Origin: Amycolatopsis australiensis
GTDB taxonomy: Bacteria > Actinomycetota > Actinomycetes > Mycobacteriales > Pseudonocardiaceae
Length of the DNA stretch: 64,000 bases
Assembly: GCF_900119165.1 (NCBI RefSeq)
Contig: NZ_FPJG01000006.1
Coordinates: 6,076,001-6,140,000 of the forward strand
Reading direction: 5' to 3'
Position numbers and translations under genes: made by a program. The notes beneath the pieces are model-generated. The model was not told the DNA's origin. It was given only the letters and a program-made list of their open reading frames with translations, and ran no database searches. How positions within the stretch are numbered: the stretch's first letter is position 1; the number at the start of each line of letters is the position of its first letter. Shown in pieces: positions 35,596-43,274 of this stretch.

Positions 35596-36894
35596 GTGAC
35601 GGTGCTCGACCGCGCGAAACCGGTGATCAGGTGGGGTCTCGGCCACGCGATCCCGCGGACCGTGCTGCGCCGCGAGGCCCGGCGCGGCGACCTGCAGGGC
35701 CGGATGGTCGTCGCCGCGGCCGGCGGGCACGACCTGACCGGCCTGTTCGAGGAGATCCGCGCCGCCGGGCCGCTCGCCCGCACCCGGTTCGGCTGGATGA
35801 CGACCACGCACGCCGCGGTCCGGGAAGTGCTGTCCAGTGAAGACTTCCGCGTCGGCGTCCTCGGTTCCGACGGCTCGGCCCTCGGCAGGCTGGCCGCGTG
35901 GTCGGCCGGCGAGCACCTGCACCCGGTACGGCCGCCGTCGCTGCTGGCCGTCAACCCGCCCGAGCACACCCGCTACCGCAAGCTGGTCACCGGCGTGTTC
36001 ACCGTGCGCGCCGTCGAGCAGCTGCGCGGCCGGGTGCAGGAGATCGCGGACGGCCTGCTCGACGCGCTGGACCCCGGACGCCCGGTCGACCTCGTCGAGA
36101 CCTACTGCGGCCTGCTGCCGGTGACCGTGATCAGCGAAATCCTCGGCGTGCCGCCGTCCGACCTCGGCAAGGTGCTGTCGCTGGGCGCGGCCGCCGCGCC
36201 GAGCCTCGACCTGGGGCTGGGCTGGCGCACGTTCCGCCACGTCGAGTCGGCGCTGGCCGAGTTCGACGCCTGGCTCGGCGAGCACCTCGAGCACCTGCGC
36301 CGGCACCCCGGCGACGACCTGTTCAGCAAGCTCGTCGCGGCCCGCGACGGCGGCGTCGGCCTCACCGAGACGGAGCTGAAGTCCACCGCGGGCCTGGTGC
36401 TGGCGGCCGGTTTCGAGACGACCGTCAATCTGCTCGGCAGCGGGATCGCCCTCCTGGCCGGCGCTCCCGGGCAGCTCGCCGTGCTGCGCGAGCGGCCGCA
36501 GCTGTGGGCCAACGCCGTCGAGGAGGTCCTGCGGTACGACCCGCCGGTCCTGCTGACCGGCCGGCTCGCGACGCGCGCGACGGAGGTGGCCGGGGTCCGG
36601 CTGCCGCGCGGGGCGCTGGTGACCACCGTGCTGGCCGGCGCGAACCGCGACCCCGCGGTGTTCACCGACCCGGGCACCTTCGACGTCACGCGCGAGGGCG
36701 CCCGCGACCACGTGTCGTTCGGCGCCGGCCGCCACCACTGCCTGGGCGCCTCCCTCGCGCGGATGGAGGGCGAAATCGGGTTGCGCACGATCTTCGAGCG
36801 GTTCCCCGGCCTGCGCGTGCTGCCCGGTGGCCGTCGCCGCGAGACGCGGATCCTGCGCGGCTACGAAACCCTGCCCGCGGTGCTCGCCGCGTGA
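35596..36894 (+). CDS. Cytochrome P450
   Basis: A 432-aa soluble bacterial P450. It shows the I-helix AAGFETTVNLL near residue 273, the ExxR motif in NAVEEVLRYDPP near 310 and the heme-binding FGAGRHHCLGASLAR with its Cys near 382. The GTG start follows GGAAGGGGCC. Note AGFET in place of the common AGxDT. It would hydroxylate a small organic substrate using ferredoxin partners encoded elsewhere. It overlaps the TetR gene behind it by four bases (GTGA) and is divergent from a SnoaL-like gene. Confidence 0.94.
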   Translation: MTVLDRAKPVIRWGLGHAIPRTVLRREARRGDLQGRMVVAAAGGHDLTGLFEEIRAAGPLARTRFGWMTTTHAAVREVLSSEDFRVGVLGSDGSALGRLAAWSAGEHLHPVRPPSLLAVNPPEHTRYRKLVTGVFTVRAVEQLRGRVQEIADGLLDALDPGRPVDLVETYCGLLPVTVISEILGVPPSDLGKVLSLGAAAAPSLDLGLGWRTFRHVESALAEFDAWLGEHLEHLRRHPGDDLFSKLVAARDGGVGLTETELKSTAGLVLAAGFETTVNLLGSGIALLAGAPGQLAVLRERPQLWANAVEEVLRYDPPVLLTGRLATRATEVAGVRLPRGALVTTVLAGANRDPAVFTDPGTFDVTREGARDHVSFGAGRHHCLGASLARMEGEIGLRTIFERFPGLRVLPGGRRRETRILRGYETLPAVLAA

Positions 36895-37538
36895 CCGGCC
36901 GGCGCGGCCGTCCGCCGAAGGACGTCCTGTCGCGGGACCGGATCCTGCGGGAGGCGCTCGCGCTCGTCGACGAGGACGGCCTGGCGGCGGTCAGCATGCG
37001 CAAGCTCGCGCGCCGGCTCGGCGTCGACCCGATGAGCCTGTACAACCACGTCGACGGCAAGGACGCGTTGCTGGACGGGATCGCCGAGGTCCTGCTGGCC
37101 GCGATTCCCCCGCCACCGCCGGGAGCGGGGCTGCGGGAGACGATGTCCGCGCTGGCGCACGGCTTCCGGGCCGCGATGCTCGGCCATCCGCGCGCGGCAC
37201 CGCTCGTGCTCACCCGCCAGCTCGCGTCGATGACGGCGCTCGCGCCGGTGGAGGCGGTGCTCGGCCCGCTGCTCGCGGCGGGCTTCCCGCCGGACCGCGC
37301 GGTGCACGCGCTGCGGGCGGTGCTGGCGTTCCTGATCGGCACGCTGATGCGGGAGGTCGAGGCCGCGCCGACGTTCAGCGGCACCGATCCCGAGGGCGTC
37401 CGCCGCCGGCTGGAGACGCTCGAGGAGGCGGGCCTGCCCGCGGTGTCCGCGGCGGCGCCGTTCCTCGCGGTCTGCGACCACGAGGCGGAGTTCGAGTTCG
37501 GGCTGCGGATCCTGCTCGACGCGCTCGCCGCGGGCTAG
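36891..37538 (+). CDS. TetR family regulator with TetR_C domain
   Basis: A 215-aa repressor. The HTH is at residues 12-58 (ILREALALVDEDGLAAVSMRKLARRLGVDPMSLYNHVDGKDALLD), and the C-terminus is of the tetracycline-repressor class. It is translationally coupled to the P450 and likely binds CTACACTGTAG in the divergent promoter. The TAG stop is part of a CTAG tetramer that directly adjoins an IS remnant. Confidence 0.9.
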   Translation: MTGRRGRPPKDVLSRDRILREALALVDEDGLAAVSMRKLARRLGVDPMSLYNHVDGKDALLDGIAEVLLAAIPPPPPGAGLRETMSALAHGFRAAMLGHPRAAPLVLTRQLASMTALAPVEAVLGPLLAAGFPPDRAVHALRAVLAFLIGTLMREVEAAPTFSGTDPEGVRRRLETLEEAGLPAVSAAAPFLAVCDHEAEFEFGLRILLDALAAG

Positions 37539-37944
37539 ATCCTGTCCTCGAAGCCAGACGAGCGGTGTGCGCAGATCGATCATGCCTCGGTCGGACCTGG
37601 CGGTCTTGTCGAATCAGGTGGGTATGGCGCGGAACTGCTCGAGCCGGTCGAAGCAGCGTTCGACGACGGTGCGTCCACCGGCCTGGCCGCGGCGCAGCCG
37701 GCTGGCTCGTTGGTCCCGGTGTTCGGGGGATGGTCACCGGGAGGCGCCGTCGACGCAGGCAGGCCCGGACGGCTCGGCTCGAGTAGCTCCTGTCACCGGA
37801 ACCCTGCCCGGCCGGATCGCCCGGCGGAACCGGTCTTGGCCTTGAACACCATCCCGCTGATCACTGCTCATCAGCCAGGCCATGCCCGCACCCCACGAAC
37901 CCAAGATCAAGCCAGGTCGCACTCACCCACTTTGAGAACAGGCC
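37539..37944 (-). mobile_element. IS5-family element remnant between duplicated CTAG sites
   Basis: A 406-base relic. Read leftward it encodes VERCFDRLEQFRAIPT, a stop, then FDKTAR...RGMIDLRTPLVWLR, the C-terminal part of an IS5-type DDE transposase whose Glu lies in VERCF. Upstream frames hold TIPEHRDQRAS-like scraps in broken frames. The ends read GATCCTGTCCTCGAAG and GGGCCTGTTCTCAAAG inward, a recognisable inverted repeat. CTAG occurs immediately outside both ends (37535-37538 and 37945-37948), fitting a target duplication. The element is internally deleted and inactive. Confidence 0.75.
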
Positions 37945-38592
37945 CTAGCGGATGCGTTCGTGCAGCGCGGCCATCCGGGCGTCGAGGTCGGCCGCGGTCT
38001 TGGCGGCCGCGGCCAGCTCGCCCGCGAAGTCCGGGGGGACGCTGTCGGCGTACTTGTAGGACAGCTTGTGCTCGACCGCGGCCCAGAAGTCCATGGCGAT
38101 GGTGCGCAGCTGCACCTCGACCTTCACCTTCTCCACCCGGTCGGACAGGAACACCGGGATTCGCACGATCAGGTGAAGACTGCGGTAGCCGTTGGGCTTC
38201 GGGCGGGCGATGTAGTCCTTGGTGCGCAGGAGCTCGACGTCGTCCTGCGCGGTGAGCATCCGGGCGACCTCGTAGACGTCGGAGACGAACGGGCAGACCA
38301 CCCGGATGCCGGCGATGTCGTCGAGGACGTGCGCGACGGCGATCCAGTCTTCGCCCAGCCCGCGCCGGCGCACCTTCTCCTTGATGGCTTCCGGCCGCTT
38401 CACCCGGCTGGTGATGTGCTCGATCGGGTCGTGCCGGTGGACGAAGTCGAACTCCTCGCTGAGGATCCGCAGCTTCGTCATCAGCTCTTCGATGGCGAAC
38501 TTGTACATCAGGAGGAACCGCGGGAGCTGTCCGGCGACGGCGAGCTCGTCGGCCGCCTCCCGCAGGTCCTCGGCCGCCGGGTCGGTGGTCAC
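37945..38592 (-). CDS. Small alarmone synthetase (RelA/SpoT synthetase domain)
   Basis: A 215-aa single-domain (p)ppGpp synthetase of the RelQ/YjbM type. Present are VKRPEAIKEKVRRRG near residue 64, DDIAGIRVVCPFVSD near 90, the synthetase loop DYIARPKPNGYRSLH near 126 and the Glu in KVEVQLRTIAMDFWA near 158. There is no HD hydrolase or TGS/ACT domain. It transfers pyrophosphate from ATP to GTP or GDP. The start is GTG at 38592. Its TAG stop lies in the CTAG next to the IS remnant. A GTCTACAGTAGAC palindrome about 140 bases upstream could be part of its promoter region. Confidence 0.9.
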   Translation of the reverse strand: MTTDPAAEDLREAADELAVAGQLPRFLLMYKFAIEELMTKLRILSEEFDFVHRHDPIEHITSRVKRPEAIKEKVRRRGLGEDWIAVAHVLDDIAGIRVVCPFVSDVYEVARMLTAQDDVELLRTKDYIARPKPNGYRSLHLIVRIPVFLSDRVEKVKVEVQLRTIAMDFWAAVEHKLSYKYADSVPPDFAGELAAAAKTAADLDARMAALHERIR

Positions 38593-38729
38593 TGAAGCCT
38601 CGTGCTGTCGTCGGTCGGGTGCGCGTTCCAGGTTACTGCGCTCCCCCGGTCCAACGATCGCGGGCGGCCCGGAGTTCCCCCGCCGAAGAGACGCCGGGCT
38701 GCCGAACGCGTCACTCGGGCAGCCCGGCG

Positions 38730-38742
38730 GTCTACAGTAGAC
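38730..38742. promoter_or_regulatory. Palindrome upstream of the alarmone synthetase
   Basis: GTCTACAGTAGAC is a perfect 6-1-6 palindrome between the end of the luciferase-like gene and the alarmone synthetase. It resembles the TetR-type site CTACACTGTAG near the P450 but has a different centre. Its role is unknown. Confidence 0.45.
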
Positions 38743-38757
38743 AGACCGGCGCGGACG

Positions 38758-39633
38758 TCAGCCCAGGTCGGCCAGCTGCGGCACGGCCGGCGCCATGCCC
38801 TCGATCCACGCCGCCGGCGAGCCCGTCGTCGGCGTGACGATCACTGTCTGCACCCCCAGCTTCGCGTAGTCCGCCATGGCGCGGACGAACTCGTCGCGGG
38901 TCTCCGGCGTCGGCCGCGGGTTGTTGGCCACGATCGTCTTGCGGATCGTGTCGTAGTCGCGGCCTGCGTCGTCGCAGTGGCGGCGCAGGACGTCCAGCTT
39001 GTGCGCGACGTCCTCCGGCGACGAGCCGAACAGGTTGCAGGCGTCGCCGTGCCGGGCGACGAGCCGCAGGGTCTTGCGCTCCCCGCCACCGCCGATGAGC
39101 ACCTTCGGGCGGCTGATCGGCTGGGGCGAGCAGAGCGTCTCCGCAAGCTGGTAGTACCGGCCGTCGAACGGGCCGTTGTCCTCCGGGTCCCACATCTGCG
39201 CGCAGATGCGCAGCGTCTCCTCCAGCCGCTCGAACCGCTCGGCGATCGGCGGGAACGGCACGCCCATCCCCCGGTGCTCGCGCTCGAACCACGCGGCCCC
39301 GATGCCGAGCACGGCCCGGCCGCCCGAGAGGACGTCGAGCGTGGTGACGATCTTCGCGAGCAGCCCGGGGTGCCGGTAGGTCACGCCGGTGACGAGCAGG
39401 CCGAGGTCGACCCGGGACGTGTGCGCGGCGAGGTAGCCGAGCGTGGTGTAGCCCTCGAGCATGTTGGACTCGGCGGGCAGCCCGGTCGGCTCGATCTGGA
39501 AGTAGTGGTCCATGAAGGACAGCCAGGTCGCCCCGGCCTCCTCCGCGGCGGCGCCCACCCGGGCGAGCTCGCCGGCGATGGCGGTGGTCCCGCCGTCGAT
39601 GTCGAAGATGGGCAGATGGAAACCGAGCTCCAT
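38758..39633 (-). CDS. LLM-class F420-dependent oxidoreductase
   Basis: A 291-aa luciferase-like TIM-barrel enzyme: WLSFMDHYFQIEPTGLPAESNMLEGYTTLGYLAA, LLVTGVTYRHPGLLAKIVTTLDVLSGGRAVLGIGAAWFEREH and RPKVLIGGGGERKTLRLVARHGDACN are characteristic of the F420-dependent subgroup. It would transfer hydride between coenzyme F420 and an unknown substrate. AGGAGAACGCTTC precedes the ATG. The promoter carries an 18-bp palindrome in a 19-base spacer, the layout recognised by MerR regulators. Confidence 0.9.
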   Translation of the reverse strand: MELGFHLPIFDIDGGTTAIAGELARVGAAAEEAGATWLSFMDHYFQIEPTGLPAESNMLEGYTTLGYLAAHTSRVDLGLLVTGVTYRHPGLLAKIVTTLDVLSGGRAVLGIGAAWFEREHRGMGVPFPPIAERFERLEETLRICAQMWDPEDNGPFDGRYYQLAETLCSPQPISRPKVLIGGGGERKTLRLVARHGDACNLFGSSPEDVAHKLDVLRRHCDDAGRDYDTIRKTIVANNPRPTPETRDEFVRAMADYAKLGVQTVIVTPTTGSPAAWIEGMAPAVPQLADLG

Positions 39634-39668
39634 GAAGCGTTCTCCTGACGTGCGTTCGCGTGCCGCCA

Positions 39669-39699
39669 ACGGTAGGACCTGGAGCGCGCTCCAGGGCAA
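39669..39699 (-). promoter_or_regulatory. MerR-type promoter with 18-bp palindrome
   Basis: Leftward -35 TTGCCC (39699-39694) and -10 TACCGT (39674-39669) are separated by 19 bases that contain most of CCTGGAGCGCGCTCCAGG (39678-39695), a perfect palindrome. A 19-base spacer with a dyad between the boxes is the hallmark of MerR-activated promoters. The -10 ends 35 bases before the start codon of the LLM oxidoreductase. Confidence 0.7.
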
Positions 39700-39736
39700 G
39701 TCCCGGCGCCCGGTCAGGTGGTGGCGGCGTGGAGCG

Positions 39737-41023
39737 TCAGCCTGCCGCCGCGGCGAGGAAGTCCGCCACCGCGGCCGGATCGCCGTCGCCGGTCGTCACC
39801 GGGACGCCCGCTTCGCGCAGGTGGGCCGCGAAGTCCGCCGACTCTCGGCCGCCCTGGCCGATCAGGAACGGCGGTGCGCCCGCGGCCGGGTACGCGAGCG
39901 GGCTCGCCGAGCGCAGCGTTGCCGGAGCGCGGCCCAGCGCCAGGAGGATCGACGCACGGGTGAGCGGGTCCTCGCCCGCGAGGTCGAAGGCGGCCGGGGC
40001 GTTCAGCGCGGCCACGGCGCGGATCGTGCTGCCCGCTTCCCGGGCCACGCCGAGCAGCGACGCCAGCGTGCCGCCCGTTCCGGTGCCCAGGACCGTGACG
40101 CGCGCCGGGTCGAGGTGCAGCGTGGCCGCGTTGGCCTCGAGGAACCGGACGGCGCAGCGGGCGTCGGTGAGCGGTGCCGGCCACCGCGCGGCCGGTGCCA
40201 GCCGGTAGTCGATCGAGGCGACCGCGAACCCGCGGGCCGTCAGCGCGTCGCGCAGCGGGACCAGCCGTGCCCCGGCGAGCAGTGCGCCCGGCCCGGCCGG
40301 CCTGCGGTTGCCCGTGACGAACCCGCCGCCGTGCAGGAACAGCGCCACCGGCGCGGGACCCGCGGCCGGGCGGGGCCGGGTGATGTCCATCTCGAGCGGG
40401 ATGCCGTCCGGGCGGCAGTATTCGACCGTGCCGCCGTCGAGCAGCGGTGACGCGGCGGGCGCGGTGATGCCGTCGCCGGCCGCCACCGTGGCGGCCGTGC
40501 CGGTCGCGAGCACCAGCAGCAGCACGGGGAAGAGCACGATCCACGCCGACACGCGGCGCAGCGCGGACGGCCGCGGGCGCGCCCTTCGCCGCGCCACGAC
40601 GAGGAAGCCGAAGACGGCGACGACCTGCAGCGCTGCGGCGACGTAGTCGGTGAAGCCGGCGACCGTGTCCGCCGGCTGCCAGGGATCGAACCGCGTCAGC
40701 AGCCCGAGCGGCCGGGCGGCCACCCAGAGGGCGAGGCTCGCGGCGGCGGTGAGCGCGCCGGCCCGTGCGGTCCGGCGGGTCGGCCACCCGAGCACCACGA
40801 CGACGGCGACCAGCTCGACCGCGGCGAAGAGGCCGAACAGCATCGCGTAGAACTGCCAGATCCGCCAGAGCGCGGGCACCGCGGCGGCCGGGACGAGGGA
40901 ACCGCCGAGCGCGGCGAAAGCGGCCGTGACGAGCAGCGGACCGCGGCGGGGCGGCGGCGGGGCGGCGGCGCGCGCGGTCGTCGACGGGCGGCGCGTGCCG
41001 TACTGCCCGTCGACGACCTTCAT
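39737..41023 (-). CDS. Membrane-anchored alpha/beta hydrolase (HSL-type) with Thr at nucleophile position
   Basis: A 428-aa protein. The first 175 residues hold four or five hydrophobic segments. The rest is an alpha/beta hydrolase of the hormone-sensitive-lipase type: oxyanion motif LFLHGGGFVTGNRR near residue 230, SIDYRLAPAARWPAPLTDARCAVRFL near 270. At the nucleophile elbow the sequence is VLGTGTGGTLA, so Thr stands where GxSxG would have Ser. It may be a poor or altered catalyst. No Asp/His pair could be fixed with certainty. It is divergent from nothing obvious; the next gene upstream is a lyase-like gene in the same direction. Confidence 0.78.
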   Translation of the reverse strand: MKVVDGQYGTRRPSTTARAAAPPPPRRGPLLVTAAFAALGGSLVPAAAVPALWRIWQFYAMLFGLFAAVELVAVVVVLGWPTRRTARAGALTAAASLALWVAARPLGLLTRFDPWQPADTVAGFTDYVAAALQVVAVFGFLVVARRRARPRPSALRRVSAWIVLFPVLLLVLATGTAATVAAGDGITAPAASPLLDGGTVEYCRPDGIPLEMDITRPRPAAGPAPVALFLHGGGFVTGNRRPAGPGALLAGARLVPLRDALTARGFAVASIDYRLAPAARWPAPLTDARCAVRFLEANAATLHLDPARVTVLGTGTGGTLASLLGVAREAGSTIRAVAALNAPAAFDLAGEDPLTRASILLALGRAPATLRSASPLAYPAAGAPPFLIGQGGRESADFAAHLREAGVPVTTGDGDPAAVADFLAAAAG

Positions 41024-41060
41024 GGCGCCAGTGTCACCCCGGTCCCGGGGTGCGCGCACC

Positions 41061-41845
41061 CTACTTGCGTGCCGCCGTGTAGTTCCGGAGCAGCAGGTAC
41101 GTGTCGAGGATGCCCGACGGCGCGCTCTCGACCGAGCGGTAGATCCCCCACTTCGGGCGGACGTAGCCGCCTTCGCCGGGGATCTTCACGCCGCTCATGC
41201 TGCCCTGCGCGGCGACCGGTGCGCCGGGCCCGGTGCCGGCGCGGATGACGCACGACGCCTTGCCTTTCGCGCCCGGCGTGAACGTCCATGCGATCGTGAT
41301 CCACCTGTCGCGCAGGGCTGCCAGATCGGTGGCGGCGATGTTCGGCGAGCCGGAATCGGCGTACGCGCGGGCGGCGAGCGTCTCCTTGCCGCCGCCGCGG
41401 GCGCGGTCGAGCGTCACCCATGGGCCGTCGTTGGCCGACGGCGTCTTGGTCGGGAAGATGTGCGTGAACTTGCTGGTGCCGTGCAGCGAGGACGGCACGT
41501 ACATCTCGTACGAGAGCGTCCACGTCTCGGCGTCGTGCATCTCGAGCGTGGTGCCGTTCTGCACCATGCCCTTCGATTCGGTGCGCTGGCGGTCGCCGCC
41601 GCCGGTCGTGTCGCGGTCGTCCTTCCAGATGTCGAAGCGGTAGTGGTCGCCTTCGACGACGACGTACTCGCGGTCGGGTGGTGGTTGCCGCGGTCGGCTT
41701 CGACGCCCTCGAACGCCTTCAGGCCGTCGGTGGCGGGGTCCGGGTGCCACAGCGTGGCCGCCTGGGCGGGCAGCGGGGCGCCGAGCAGGATCGGCACGGT
41801 GAGGGCGGCGACGGCCAAGGCCGTTCGGCGCGGGAATTCCGGCAT
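41061..41845 (-). pseudogene. Secreted polysaccharide lyase-like protein, single-base frameshift
   Basis: Start MPEFPRRTALAVAALTV with a signal peptide ending near PAQAA. After about 57 residues (VEADRGNHH) the frame must shift to continue with DREYVVVEGDHYRFDIWKD, DRQRTESKGMV, TLSYEMYVPSSLHG and YVRPKWGIYRS. The second part resembles the concanavalin-like polysaccharide-lyase/heparin-lyase-type fold of secreted actinobacterial proteins. The span of 785 bases is one short of a multiple of three, and the break is at a C-run (41676-41678 on the top strand). Restoring one C gives NHHPDREY. It may be a sequencing slip. A GntR-type palindrome lies upstream. Confidence 0.65.
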
Positions 41846-41914
41846 CGTCGGTGTGTCCTTCCTGGCGACGAGTTCGGCAGGGGTGCACATCGGCCGGCGG
41901 AGGGCCCGAGAGCT

Positions 41915-41929
41915 GGACATCCGATGTCC
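41915..41929. promoter_or_regulatory. GntR-type palindrome
   Basis: GGACATCCGATGTCC is a perfect 7-1-7 palindrome 70 bases upstream of the lyase-like start codon. ACATC-N-GATGT dyads are typical of GntR (FadR-type) regulators of sugar and sugar-acid genes in actinobacteria. No GntR gene is nearby. Confidence 0.55.
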
Positions 41930-41961
41930 GACGGGTCGAAGTTAGCGCTCCGTAGCGAACG

Positions 41962-42231
41962 TTGGCAAGATCGACGGGCGTTCCGTCGAAGATTCACGGC
42001 CGCGTCGTGTTGCGCCTGCTGGCCCGCGGCGCCCGCCCGGCCCGCGCCGTCGTCGCCGGGCAGGGACTCGACGCCGTCCGGCGGGCGACGTCGCGGACCG
42101 GCGTCTACCACCGGGCGCTGACGGCCCTGATCGAAGGTGGCCGGTTCGCGCGGGTGCCCGGCAACCACTACTCGGCGATGACGAGCCCGGAACTGACGAC
42201 GGCCATGGTGGAGTTCCTGGCTCAGGCGTAG
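41962..42231 (+). pseudogene. Alpha/beta hydrolase relic
   Basis: Reads RAVVAGQGLDAVRRATSRTGVYHRALTALIEGG and then, without the usual roughly 100 residues between, RFARVPGNHYSAMTSPELTTAMVEFL. Both halves match the middle and C-terminal His region of alpha/beta hydrolases, so a large internal deletion joined them; the N-terminal half is absent too. The frame is open from a TTG at 41962. It overlaps the 3' end of the next leftward gene by ten bases. Almost certainly not functional. Confidence 0.6.
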
Positions 42232-43217
42232 CACTCGGCCAGGGCGGCGAACGCCGCCTTCGGCTCCCACGGCACGCCGTCGCAGGTCTGCCCGGTGCCG
42301 TCCTCCAGCACCTTCACCACCCCCCAGCTCGCCATGTCGAGATCCGTCCGCGGGTCGGCGCGGTGCACCAGCCCGTAACAGACGAACGTGCAGGCGAACG
42401 CCGCGTCGACACCTTCGGACGTGAAGATCTCCAGCAGCTCGCGGAAGTACCTCGCCTGCTCCTGTTCGTCCCGGACGTAGTCGCCGGTCAGCCGGACCGG
42501 GACGCCGTCGTCGTACTCCAGGATTTCGCCGCTGCGGGCGCCGAGGTCCGCCGCGCCGCGGTAGGGCGTCACGCCGAACTCCGTGATCGCCACCGGCTTG
42601 CCCGCCGCCACCAGCGAGCGGATGCCCTCCCGGTACAGGTGCGCGACCTCCTTCGACCGGTGCGCGTCCACCGAGACGATGTCGAACGGCGTCCAGTCGA
42701 CGCGTTCCAGCGGCACCGACCCGTACGTGACGCGCCCGCCGAACCGCTCCCGGACCGTGGCGGCCGCCCGGGCCAGAAAAGCGTTGACCCGAGCCGGAAG
42801 CGTGGCTGTGAGATCGCGCGACTCCAGCAGGCCGGCGGTCCGCTCGGCGAGGTCGGCGCCGGGCAGGAAGCCGTGGTTGAACAGGCTCAGCTCGGCCCCG
42901 GTGACGAACACGACCTCGGCGCCCGCCGCGCGGAGGCGTTCGGCGCGCGCGGCGCCGTCGGCCAGGAGCTCGAGGATCTCGTCCGGGGTGCGGTCCCAGG
43001 GGAACGGCGAAAACCACACCTCCAGTCCCAGCCCGGCCGCCGTGCGCGCGGCGGACTCGATCCGGTCCAGGTCGGTGCCGATCAGCCGGACGGCCGTGCA
43101 GTGCAGGTCGTCGCGGATGATCGTCAGCTCGCGGCGGACGAGGCCGGGGCCGAACGGGCGGTTGAACCGGCCGCCACGCTCGAAGCCGGTGTCGTAGCCG
43201 ACGCCCTTGGCTCGCAT
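42222..43217 (-). CDS. TIM-barrel glycoside-hydrolase-like protein of unknown function
   Basis: A 331-aa protein starting MRAKGVGYDTGFERGGR. It reads like a (beta/alpha)8 barrel: LHCTAVRLIGTDLDRIESAARTAAGLGLEVWFSPFPWD, FVTGAELSLFNHGF, FDIVSVDAHRS and PVAITEFGVTPYRG; the Glu in TGAEL and in ITEFG lie where retaining glycosidases have their two acids. Related proteins are often labelled abortive infection protein without evidence. Substrate unknown. It is divergent from a TetR gene across a gap holding a perfect operator-like repeat. Confidence 0.7.
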   Translation of the reverse strand: MRAKGVGYDTGFERGGRFNRPFGPGLVRRELTIIRDDLHCTAVRLIGTDLDRIESAARTAAGLGLEVWFSPFPWDRTPDEILELLADGAARAERLRAAGAEVVFVTGAELSLFNHGFLPGADLAERTAGLLESRDLTATLPARVNAFLARAAATVRERFGGRVTYGSVPLERVDWTPFDIVSVDAHRSKEVAHLYREGIRSLVAAGKPVAITEFGVTPYRGAADLGARSGEILEYDDGVPVRLTGDYVRDEQEQARYFRELLEIFTSEGVDAAFACTFVCYGLVHRADPRTDLDMASWGVVKVLEDGTGQTCDGVPWEPKAAFAALAECYA

Positions 43218-43231
43218 GCTGACTCCCACCA

Positions 43232-43253
43232 GGGTACGGTCCGTACCGTACCC
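43232..43253. promoter_or_regulatory. Inverted-repeat operator for the adjacent TetR
   Basis: GGGTACGGT, CCGT, ACCGTACCC: perfect nine-base arms around four bases, between the barrel protein gene (start 43217) and the TetR gene (start 43275). A TACCCTAGT box overlaps the right arm and could be the -10 of the TetR gene, so binding would block both promoters. Confidence 0.75.
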
Positions 43254-43274
43254 TAGTCCGGTAGAGTGCCGGGC

